Positions 17,262 to 24,228 of a stretch of 44,300 nt of DNA are shown here, in pieces. Under the pieces are notes generated by a model. The model worked only from the letters and a program-made list of their open reading frames with translations. It ran no database searches and was not told the DNA's origin. Each line of letters begins with the position of its first letter. Within the stretch, counting starts at the first letter, position 1. The translations under genes and the position numbers were made by a program. Source of the stretch: Alphaproteobacteria bacterium (GTDB lineage Bacteria; Pseudomonadota; Alphaproteobacteria; GCA-2731375); contig JAPYPT010000005.1 in NCBI GenBank assembly GCA_029937535.1, positions 1 to 44,300 of the forward strand, given 5' to 3'.

Positions 17262-18095
17262 CTACGCCCGGATATCGTTGCAAACGGCGTGGAAGGCGTC
17301 GTTGATGGCGTCGCGGGTGGCCAGGGCGGCCTGGCGGGCGGCGTCGGCGAAATTCTTGTCCGATCCGGCGAAGATCACGGCGCGGGAGGAGGAGATGATG
17401 ACGCCGCCGCCGCGCGCGCCCTCGATCATGGCCCGGACGTCGCCGCCCTGGGCGCCGATGCCGGGAATAAGCAACGTCATGGGGCCGACGATCTGGCGGA
17501 TGCGGGCCAGCTCGCCCGGATGGGTGGCGCCCGCGACCAGCAGAATATTGCCGTTGCCGTTCCACTCGCGGGCGGCCTTTTGCGCCACCACTTCAAAGAC
17601 CGGAATGCCGTCTTCGGTCATGATATTCTGCAACTCCGCGGCGCCGGGATTGGAGGTGCGGCACAAAATAATGATGCCCTTGTCCGCATAATCCAAAAAC
17701 GGCTGCAGGGAATCGAGACCAAAATAAGGGTTCACGGTCAGCGCGTCGGCGCCATAAATCTCGAAGGCCTCCCTGGCATACATTTTCGAGGTGGAGGTGA
17801 TATCGGCCCGCTTGGCATCCAGGATCACGGGGATCTGGGTGGTGTCGTGGATATGGGCGATCAGGCGGCGCAACTGCCCTTCGGCGCCCTGGGCCGCGAA
17901 ATAGGCGATCTGCGGCTTGAAGGCCAGCACCAGGTCATGGGTGGCATCGACGATCTCCTTGCAGAACTGGAAGACGCCATCGGGCGCACCGCGCAGATGT
18001 TCGGGCAGGCGCTCGGGGTCGGGATCCAGGCCGACACAAAGCAGGGATTTATTGCGCGTCTCGGCGGCGGCGACACTGTCGAGGAATTCAACCAC
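17262..18095 (-). CDS. pyrF: Orotidine 5'-phosphate decarboxylase (type 2)
   Basis: Converts OMP to UMP, the last step of de novo pyrimidine synthesis, in the cytoplasm. The type 2 layout is clear. LCVGLDPD lies near the N-terminus, FKPQIAYFAAQG follows, and the catalytic DAKRADI loop (VILDAKRADI) comes next. LTVNPYFGLDSL and the late phosphate-binding segment ending IISSSRAVIFA complete it. GTG 18095 gives 277 residues, normal for this type, and begins 8 nt after the stop of the upstream kinase-like gene. ATG 18149 would overlap that gene by 46 bp and add a low-quality Arg-rich extension, so it is not preferred. It is tightly linked to two acyl-CoA-associated kinase-like genes, possibly just by shared transcription. 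Confidence 0.93.
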   Translation of the reverse strand: MVEFLDSVAAAETRNKSLLCVGLDPDPERLPEHLRGAPDGVFQFCKEIVDATHDLVLAFKPQIAYFAAQGAEGQLRRLIAHIHDTTQIPVILDAKRADITSTSKMYAREAFEIYGADALTVNPYFGLDSLQPFLDYADKGIIILCRTSNPGAAELQNIMTEDGIPVFEVVAQKAAREWNGNGNILLVAGATHPGELARIRQIVGPMTLLIPGIGAQGGDVRAMIEGARGGGVIISSSRAVIFAGSDKNFADAARQAALATRDAINDAFHAVCNDIRA

Positions 18096-18103
18096 GGGAC
18101 GGG

Positions 18104-19147
18104 CTAGCCATTGACCATGGCCCAGGCGGCGACGGCCCGGTCGCGGCATTTATCGCCATAAGTCACCGCCTTGGCGGAGGAGGAGATACCGTCCAGGCCG
18201 CGCTTGTAGACGCCCTGGACGATGGCGGCCAGACGGAACAATTGGAACACCTTGTAGAAGGTCCAGTCCGGGACGCCAACCCGGCCGGTCCGGGCGCAAT
18301 AGAGCTGGATGAATTCATCCTCTGTGGGCAGGCCCGGCAATAATTCCGCCGGCTCGCCGGTGGCCATGAAGCAGGCCACGTAGCAATAGGCCAGATCGGC
18401 CAGGGGATGGCCCAGGGTGGACAATTCCCAATCCAGCACGGCGCTGATGCGGGGCTGTGTTGGATGCACGATGCAGTTGCCCAGGCGATAATCGCCATGC
18501 ACCAGGGTCGTGGTGTCGTCCTCGGGCACATTGTCGGGCAGCCATTTCATCAAATGGTCCATGGCTGGAATATCGACCGTCTGGGAAGCGATATACTGCT
18601 TTGTCCAGCGGTTGATCTGGCGGACGTAATAGTTCCCCGGCCGGCCGAATTCGCCTAGTCCCACGGCGTTGTGGTCAACCGCGTGAAGGGCCGCCAAGAC
18701 CTCCATCAAATGGTCGTAGACGGCCGTGCGTTCCCCGGCACTGAAGGCCGGGGCGAATTGGTCGTCCAGCACCCGGCCCTCCACCTTGTCCATGACAAAA
18801 AAGGCGGTGCCCAGCACATCCTCGTCCTCGCACAACAGATAGGTCCTGGGCACCGGCACGTCCGATCCGCCGAGCGCGGTGATGACCTTGTATTCCCGGT
18901 CCACCGCGTGGGCCGACGGCAGCAGGGTGCCGGGCGGTTTCTTGCGCAGGACATAGTCGTGGCCGGCCGTGCTGACCATGTAGGTCGGGTTGGATTGCCC
19001 CACGGCGAACTGGTGCAGGGTGATGTCATCGCCAATGCCGTCCATGTGGTCCGCCAGATAGGCCCGCAGCTTTTCTTCGTCCAGGCGGTGGGCCTCGCGC
19101 ACGGGGATGGTTTCGTTTTGATAGGCGCTCATGTCGTCCATACTCAT
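18104..19147 (-). CDS. APH-family phosphotransferase, acyl-CoA dehydrogenase-associated (ACAD10 N-domain-like)
   Basis: 347-residue kinase-fold protein. VHGDYRLGNCIVH is the catalytic loop (Brenner motif, with Asp as base and Asn for Mg2+) and VLDWELSTLGHPLADLAY is the DFG-equivalent. QSNPTYMV forms part of the nucleotide loop and YVLRKKPPG carries the ATP-binding Lys. It belongs to the aminoglycoside phosphotransferase superfamily, in the subgroup fused or linked to acyl-CoA dehydrogenases (as in ACAD10/11), which phosphorylate 4-hydroxy-acyl-CoA intermediates. It is not a resistance gene by context. It lies 4 bp after a close paralogue and just before pyrF. Confidence 0.85.
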   Translation of the reverse strand: MSMDDMSAYQNETIPVREAHRLDEEKLRAYLADHMDGIGDDITLHQFAVGQSNPTYMVSTAGHDYVLRKKPPGTLLPSAHAVDREYKVITALGGSDVPVPRTYLLCEDEDVLGTAFFVMDKVEGRVLDDQFAPAFSAGERTAVYDHLMEVLAALHAVDHNAVGLGEFGRPGNYYVRQINRWTKQYIASQTVDIPAMDHLMKWLPDNVPEDDTTTLVHGDYRLGNCIVHPTQPRISAVLDWELSTLGHPLADLAYCYVACFMATGEPAELLPGLPTEDEFIQLYCARTGRVGVPDWTFYKVFQLFRLAAIVQGVYKRGLDGISSSAKAVTYGDKCRDRAVAAWAMVNG

Positions 19148-19151
19148 TTAT

Positions 19152-20213
19152 TCAAACCAGGCTTTCCACCTGTTTCCAGGCCGCCTCCGCCAGGGGGCGG
19201 GCGCGGCGGCCCTGTTCCACGGCATGGGGAGAGGCGGCGGTGCCGTCCTGGGCGCGCAGGGCGATACCCTGCAGAATGGCCGCCAGACGGAACATGTTAT
19301 AGGCCAGATACCATTCCAGGTTTTCGATGCCGTCCCGTCCGGTCATGGCGCAATAATGGGCGATGTATTGATCCTCGGTGGGGATGCCCAAGGCTGGCAA
19401 ATCGGCCTGGGCGATGCCCCGGAACAACTCCTTGTCCAGGCGCCAGCCCATCAGGGTGTAGGTGAAATCCCCCACCGGGTGGCCCAGGGTGGCCAGTTCC
19501 CAATCCAGCAGTGCCACGACCCTTGGCTCGGTGGGGTGAAACACCATGTTGTCCAGGCGGTAATCGCCGTGGATCAGGGTGGTTTCATCGCCGGGGGGAA
19601 TATTCTCGGGCAGCCATTCGATCAACCGGTCCATGGCCGGGATCGGCTCCATCTCCGATATACGGTAGGTCTTGCTCCAGCGATGGATCTGCCGCTCCCG
19701 GTATTCCCCGACCTTGCCAAAATCGCCCAGCCCGATGGCGTTGTAGTCCACCTTATGCAGGGCGGCCATGGCCTCGTTGATGGAGCGGTAGACCGCGCCC
19801 CGCTCGTCCCGGTTCATCTCCGGCAGTTCGCCATCCCACAGCACCCGGCCCTGGACCATTTCCATGATGTAAAAGGCGGTGCCGATGACCTCCGTATCCT
19901 CGCACAGGCAATAGGTCTTGGGCACCGGCACATCCGTCTGACCCAGGGCGGTGATGACGCGGTATTCCCGGTCCACGGCATGGGCCGAGGGCAGCAATTC
20001 ACCGGGCGGCTTGCGCCGCAGCACATATGATTGGCCGCCTGCGTCAATGCGGTAGGTGGGGTTCGATTGCCCGCCCTTGAATTGGCTCAGCTCGATTTCG
20101 CCCGAAAAGCCGTCCACATGGGCCGACATGTATTCCGCCAACGGGCCGACGTCAAAGCGGTGCTGTTCCAGGACAGCTTGGGTACCGGCGAACTGGGACT
20201 GAAGATCGCTCAT
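19152..20213 (-). CDS. APH-family phosphotransferase, acyl-CoA dehydrogenase-associated, paralogue of the adjacent gene
   Basis: 353 residues, with the same architecture as the downstream gene: ATP-site YVLRRKPPGELLPSAHAVDR, catalytic loop IHGDYRLDNMVFH and Mg2+ motif LLDWELATLGHPVGDF. The two genes are clearly homologous along their whole length and four bases apart, so they arose by tandem duplication and are co-transcribed. They differ most in the C-terminal substrate lobe, which suggests different substrates. Known relatives phosphorylate hydroxyacyl-CoA species before dehydration; no acyl-CoA dehydrogenase lies in the window. ATG 20213 is the first start of the frame; the ribosome site is weak. 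Confidence 0.85.
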   Translation of the reverse strand: MSDLQSQFAGTQAVLEQHRFDVGPLAEYMSAHVDGFSGEIELSQFKGGQSNPTYRIDAGGQSYVLRRKPPGELLPSAHAVDREYRVITALGQTDVPVPKTYCLCEDTEVIGTAFYIMEMVQGRVLWDGELPEMNRDERGAVYRSINEAMAALHKVDYNAIGLGDFGKVGEYRERQIHRWSKTYRISEMEPIPAMDRLIEWLPENIPPGDETTLIHGDYRLDNMVFHPTEPRVVALLDWELATLGHPVGDFTYTLMGWRLDKELFRGIAQADLPALGIPTEDQYIAHYCAMTGRDGIENLEWYLAYNMFRLAAILQGIALRAQDGTAASPHAVEQGRRARPLAEAAWKQVESLV

Positions 20214-20408
20214 AAGTCATCAAACATGTACTGGGGCCTCCCCGCCCGCCGTAATTACGCAAGGATCAGTTTAGAGCATGAAACCGTCCGGTCACATAGC
20301 ACGGGCGTAAAATTTTCAGTGCCGCGAAATTGATCGTGCCGGACTGGCCGATCACGGGGACAGACATTAGGTAAGTCTCTATATTTGTTTGGTATGGGGA
20401 GTACTTCA

Positions 20409-21059
20409 ATGATCGCAAGAGCCATCCGGACCGTGGCAGCCGCCATGACCGTCTTCGTGACTGTTTTCATAAGTTGGGGCGCCACGGCGGGCAACGAAAC
20501 GGCGGGCGGCGAAAAAGCCGTGGCGATCTTCGCGGGGGGCTGTTTCTGGTGTGTCGAGTCCGATTTCGACGGCGTTCCCGGCGTGCTGGAAACCACCTCG
20601 GGCTACACCGGCGGCAGCTTGGAAAACCCGACCTACAAATCCGTCAGCGCCGGGGGTACCGGCCACCGGGAGGCGGTGCGGATCGTCTATGACCCAAAAT
20701 TTGTCAGCTATGAAACCCTGCTGGATGTGTTGTGGCGCAGTGTCGATCCGACCGACGGCGGCGGCCAGTTCTGCGACCGCGGCGTCAGCTATGAAACCGC
20801 GATTTTCGTGACCTCGCCCGAACAGCGGCGCCAGGCCGAAGCCTCGAAACAAGCCTTGCAGGACTCCGGCATACTGAAAAAACCCATCGTCACGCCGATC
20901 GAGGACGCCGGGACTTTCTACCCGGCCGAGGGCTATCATCAGGGCTATTACAAGGAAAACCCCCTGCGCTACAAACTCTACCGCTACGGCTGCGGCCGCG
21001 ACGCCCGGCTCGAGGCGCTATGGGGCGATCAGGCCCTCAGGGGCATCACGAAACATTGA
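20409..21059 (+). CDS. msrA: Peptide-methionine (S)-S-oxide reductase MsrA, exported
   Basis: 216 residues with a signal peptide (residues 1-27), so repair of oxidised methionine would occur in the periplasm or the membrane. The catalytic motif FAGGCFWCVE holds Cys45. GTGHREAV, the FCDRG loop and EGYHQGYY are all family signatures, and a C-terminal YRYGCGRD supplies a likely resolving Cys. ATG 20409 is preferred because GGGGA stands 8 nt upstream; a TTG at 20385 is also in frame. The catalytic position is an ordinary TGC, unlike the TGA-containing peroxiredoxin at 41886. Confidence 0.93.
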   Translation: MIARAIRTVAAAMTVFVTVFISWGATAGNETAGGEKAVAIFAGGCFWCVESDFDGVPGVLETTSGYTGGSLENPTYKSVSAGGTGHREAVRIVYDPKFVSYETLLDVLWRSVDPTDGGGQFCDRGVSYETAIFVTSPEQRRQAEASKQALQDSGILKKPIVTPIEDAGTFYPAEGYHQGYYKENPLRYKLYRYGCGRDARLEALWGDQALRGITKH

Positions 21060-21121
21060 GTTTTCGCCGGGGCTTGGATCAACCCGATCCCCACCAGAAA
21101 ACACACGAGGCCGATGGGGCG

Positions 21122-21748
21122 TCAGGCCGCCTTCATCTCCCGCCGCTTCATGAAACCCAATCCCGCGAGGCCGATGGCGAACAGGGCCAGGGTCCTCGGC
21201 TCCGGGATGCTGGATTCAACGGTGACGGCGGTGAACCTGGCAAATGTCGCATCCGGATCAAATCCGCCTTGCGAGAGGATGAAATTACTGCTGGGGAAGG
21301 AGTTGAGCGACCCGACGGTATTAGAACTCCCAGAGAAGATATTTGCGATTTTGGCGTTAAAAAGAAGGTCATTGTTGATAGAGAGGGTCAGGGCATGAGG
21401 CGTCGCAACCCTGCAGTTTTCCGCGATATCACAGCCGGAAATCCGAATGGGTTCCGATCCGAATATAGACGGGTTAAAGACTTGCAGCACCAACGCGGTA
21501 CTGGCATCTTGCGCGCCGCCGCTGTCCGTGAAGTCAAAGTCATCCCCGGCGTTGTCGCAGCCGCTGAATACGGACGCGCATGAACCATCCTGGAAGGTCA
21601 CATTGTAAAACGTTCCGTTAACCTCCACATTGTTGGCGCCGATCAATTGATCGTTTATATCGGTGATCAAAATGACGGACGCATTCGCCGATCCGGCCAT
21701 GGCAAGGGCCATTAAACCAACAAACCCACTGAATATAATGTTCAACAT
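21122..21748 (-). CDS. PEP-CTERM sorting-domain protein
   Basis: 208 residues. An N-terminal signal peptide (about 1-24, ending ANA) is followed by a Ser/Asn/Asp-rich, probably beta-rich extracellular part with two Cys pairs. The C-terminus is a PEP-CTERM anchor: SIPEPRTLALFAIGLAGLGF, then a basic KRREMK tail. Such proteins are processed by exosortase/archaeosortase-type transpeptidases and are usually linked to exopolysaccharide and biofilm or floc formation. No exosortase gene is in this window. AGGAG stands before ATG 21748. I see no sigma-54 promoter upstream, in contrast to the other PEP-CTERM gene at 32688. Confidence 0.85.
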   Translation of the reverse strand: MLNIIFSGFVGLMALAMAGSANASVILITDINDQLIGANNVEVNGTFYNVTFQDGSCASVFSGCDNAGDDFDFTDSGGAQDASTALVLQVFNPSIFGSEPIRISGCDIAENCRVATPHALTLSINNDLLFNAKIANIFSGSSNTVGSLNSFPSSNFILSQGGFDPDATFARFTAVTVESSIPEPRTLALFAIGLAGLGFMKRREMKAA

Positions 21749-21816
21749 ATTCGCACTCCTAATATATACACATCTAGAAACTCGTAATAGTGGTGTTTAA
21801 TAACCAATGCATCTTT

Positions 21817-22065
21817 TCAAGATAGGTTGATCAAACGCCAATTTTTCCATCCCGCGGCATGAAATACCGGGTTTACCTGGGAAATGGTGCCCTGATTGCT
21901 AATGAATTTAGCGCCGTCCCAGACGCCGGGTGTTGGGTCGCCGTCGTTACCAATGCCGCCCGTCACCGCCCGGGAAGGGCCGGGAAAGGCGAACGGCGCG
22001 CTCAATAGGAAGGTCAGCCCGAGGAGGATTCGTCTCGAATTCTGGAAAGGGCGGTGCAACCACAT
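21817..22065 (-). CDS. Small hypothetical exported protein, possibly truncated
   Basis: 82 residues beginning with a plausible signal peptide (basic start, a hydrophobic LLGLTFLLSAPFAF stretch, then about 33 residues to RAVTG). The mature part is only about 50 residues, with Gly/Asp/Asn-rich sequence such as GGIGNDGDPTPGVWDG. The composition resembles the beginning of PEP-CTERM or other secreted proteins, so this may be the remaining 5' part of a once longer gene. It lies on the same strand as the PEP-CTERM gene just downstream. I do not recognise a family. Confidence 0.4.
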   Translation of the reverse strand: MWLHRPFQNSRRILLGLTFLLSAPFAFPGPSRAVTGGIGNDGDPTPGVWDGAKFISNQGTISQVNPVFHAAGWKNWRLINLS

Positions 22066-22079
22066 TGCATTCTACTCCT

Positions 22080-22152
22080 AGAGCAATTTTCAATTACCCG
22101 GCGTGGCCCAAGACGTATTTGGCCCGACCCAAGTGATTGGTTCAATTGCTCT
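22080..22152. repeat. AGAGCA-type palindromic element
   Basis: AGAGCAATT at 22080-22088 is matched by AATTGCTCT at 22144-22152. Elements bounded by AGAGCA/TGCTCT are dispersed in many alphaproteobacterial genomes, and related ones occur here at 33606-33657 and 37976-38071. It lies upstream of the small exported-protein gene. Confidence 0.55.
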
Positions 22153-22191
22153 TTTCTTAAGTGTCCGGGCATGATTAAAAAGACCATGCTC
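22148..22191. repeat. Direct repeat, copy A
   Basis: This 44-bp segment (GCTCTTTTCTTAAG, three variable bases, CCGGGCAT, a variable stretch, CATGCTC) recurs at 22410-22453 with about 35 of 44 bases identical. It overlaps the right arm of the palindrome at 22080-22152. Confidence 0.55.
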
Positions 22192-22409
22192 CCGATCACT
22201 TGAATTTCGCCCTCACGAAACGCTAGTGCAGGTTGACAGGGATTGCGCGCCCTTGCTTGATATTTATATTCAATTATCTTTCGATTTCATCCTTGCCGGT
22301 CCTGCCCCTTGCCCATTTGGCGTGCATGGGCGAACATGCTTGACAGACATGCGCATTTGGCTTGCAATTTGACGATGCTGCGAGCTTCGCGGGAGTGTCG
22401 GAAGAAATC

Positions 22410-22453
22410 GCTCTTTTCTTAAGAAACCGGGCATCTTCAAAGAGGACATGCTC
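22410..22453. repeat. Direct repeat, copy B, just upstream of the winged-helix gene
   Basis: Second copy of the 44-bp repeat, 262 bp from the first. It ends 21 bp before the chosen start of the winged-helix/TolB/TPR gene, so it may be a binding site for that regulator, or a duplicated leader segment. The rest of the gap between 22192 and 22474 shows no gene. Confidence 0.5.
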
Positions 22454-22474
22454 GAGTGGGAAGGCCATTGTACG

Positions 22475-24067
22475 ATGTTGTTGGTGTTTGGTGAGTGTGA
22501 GTTGGATTTGGAGCGGCGGGAGTTACACAGGGACGGCGCGGCCGTACATGTCCGGGCCAAGGTGTTTGACGTTCTCGCTTACCTGATTTTGAACCGGGAC
22601 AAGGTGGTGAGCCGGGATGATCTGTTAAGCCATGGCTGGCCGGGCCTGACGGTCAGCGACGCTACCTTGAGCGGTTGTATTTTCAGCGTCCGCAAGGCCA
22701 TTGGCGATGATGTGGGCGACCCTCGTTTTATCAAAACATTACGGGGCCAGGGCTTTCGCTTTATTGGCGACGTCACCGGCGAGGGCGCTATCGGCGCGGC
22801 CATGAACGATGCCGCGCGGACCGCACCGGCGCATGCCCGGGACGATGGCCTGTCGGTCGCGGTGCTGCCGTTCGCGAACCTTAACGACGACACCAAACTG
22901 AACTATCTCGCCGATGGCCTGAGCGAGGACATCACCTCCCAGTTATCCCGTTTCAAGGCCCTGACGGTGATCGCGCGGAACTCCTCGTTTCAATATCGCG
23001 GGCCGGCCATTGATATTAAAAAGATCGGACTCGAATTGGCGGTCGACTATATTTTAGAGGGCAGCGTGCGGTGCCGTGACGAGGCCTTTCGCGTCACGGC
23101 GCAGTTGATCCATGCGCCAACAACGAAGCATATCTGGTCCGAAAGCTACGACGGCCCCATCGGCGATATATTCGCCCTGCAGGACCAGATCGCCGAGAGT
23201 ATTGCCGTTGTCATCAAGCCGGAAATCGATATGGCGGAAATCAGCCGGGCCGGCCAAACGGTAGCGGGTAGCTTGCGCGGCCAGGAGATGGCCTGGCGGG
23301 CCCGCGCCTTGCTCGACCGAAGCCGGGCGGAGGCCGAACCGGCGCTTTACGCCGACGGCATGAAGCTGGCGGAACAGGCCGCCGCACTGGATCCCCACTG
23401 CCGCCAGGCCTGGTGGACGATTGCACTGGCTAATTTCCTGCTCGCCTTTGCCCGCAAGGTCGCCGACCCGGAGGCCGTATTGCGGCGCGCCCGCGAGGCG
23501 GCGGAGAAAATGCGCACGCTCGATCGTAACGACCACAATGCCTATATGTCCCTGGGCTGGATCAACTATATCGAACGTGATTTCGCCGCTGCCGTGAGAA
23601 ACCTGGATCAGGCTCATGCCCTGAACCCCAATTGCACAATGACCCTGATGATGATGGGCGTCATTGCCATCGCATCGGGCGAGGCGAAGAATGGCACCCG
23701 CCATATCCGCCGGGCCATGCGGTTGAGCCCCCGCGATTTGTGGCTCGGTTTCATGCTCGCCGCCCAGGGCTTTGCCTGCTTTGCCCTGGACCAATTTGAT
23801 GAAGGTATCGAATTCATGCGGCGGGCCATTGAACGGGAACCCAATGCCCCGGCCAACCACGTCATCCTGGCGGCCTGCCTGGCCGAAAACGGCGAGCTGG
23901 CGGCCGCGGCGGCGGCCATCCGGTCGCAACGGCGGATCAGCGAAAACTACCTGAACGAATATCTCGACGGGATGCGCCTGCCGTTTCAAGACCCCAAGCT
24001 ATCCGCCCGCTACGCCGCCGCCCTGCGCCGCGCCGCGGAGGCCGCCGATCGGGGCATGGATTCCTAG
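22475..24067 (+). CDS. Winged-helix DNA-binding protein with TolB/FlgO-like domain and TPRs (CadC-like, soluble)
   Basis: 530 residues. Residues 1-100 are an OmpR/PhoB-type winged helix: LVFGECELDLERRELHRDG, then VFDVLAYLILNRDKVVSRDD, then the recognition region and FIKTLRGQGFRFIG. Residues about 126-250 form a domain shared with cyclase/TPR proteins (VAVLPFANLNDDTKLNYLAD, GLSEDITSQLSRF, VIARNSSFQYRG). Residues about 300-500 are TPR-like helices. Unlike CadC or ToxR it has no membrane segment, so it is probably a cytoplasmic regulator whose sensor is the TolB/TPR part. ATG 22475 is preferred for GGGAAGG about 10 nt upstream; ATG 22448 has its purine run too close. The next gene downstream shares the TolB/TPR architecture. 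Confidence 0.82.
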   Translation: MLLVFGECELDLERRELHRDGAAVHVRAKVFDVLAYLILNRDKVVSRDDLLSHGWPGLTVSDATLSGCIFSVRKAIGDDVGDPRFIKTLRGQGFRFIGDVTGEGAIGAAMNDAARTAPAHARDDGLSVAVLPFANLNDDTKLNYLADGLSEDITSQLSRFKALTVIARNSSFQYRGPAIDIKKIGLELAVDYILEGSVRCRDEAFRVTAQLIHAPTTKHIWSESYDGPIGDIFALQDQIAESIAVVIKPEIDMAEISRAGQTVAGSLRGQEMAWRARALLDRSRAEAEPALYADGMKLAEQAAALDPHCRQAWWTIALANFLLAFARKVADPEAVLRRAREAAEKMRTLDRNDHNAYMSLGWINYIERDFAAAVRNLDQAHALNPNCTMTLMMMGVIAIASGEAKNGTRHIRRAMRLSPRDLWLGFMLAAQGFACFALDQFDEGIEFMRRAIEREPNAPANHVILAACLAENGELAAAAAAIRSQRRISENYLNEYLDGMRLPFQDPKLSARYAAALRRAAEAADRGMDS

Positions 24068-24228
24068 AGCACTTCCTGGCTGCCGTCGGACGGTGCAAAA
24101 AGCAAAAAGGGGTGTCATGGAAATAGGACTGTGGATTACTAACGCGCGCACCCGCCAGCTATTAATTCGGTAAGAATTCGGTTACAGTTGCCGTGCATTT
24201 GCAGGGGCGGCACTTACCGGACTGAGCA

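Noticed and set aside
18096-18149. Longer pyrF start at ATG 18149
   Set aside because: It would overlap the preceding gene and add a non-homologous Arg-rich stretch; GTG 18095 gives the family length.
18104-20213. Aminoglycoside resistance function for the two APH-family genes
   Set aside because: The motifs and lengths match the acyl-CoA-dehydrogenase-associated subgroup, not resistance enzymes.
20340-20365. ACGGGGACAGACATTAGG-type sequence before msrA as a mobile-element end
   Set aside because: It resembles edges seen near some REP-associated transposases, but only one short copy is visible and there is no partner end.
21070-21090. GGATC/GATCC hairpin after msrA as a terminator
   Set aside because: The stem is only five base pairs and no U-run follows.
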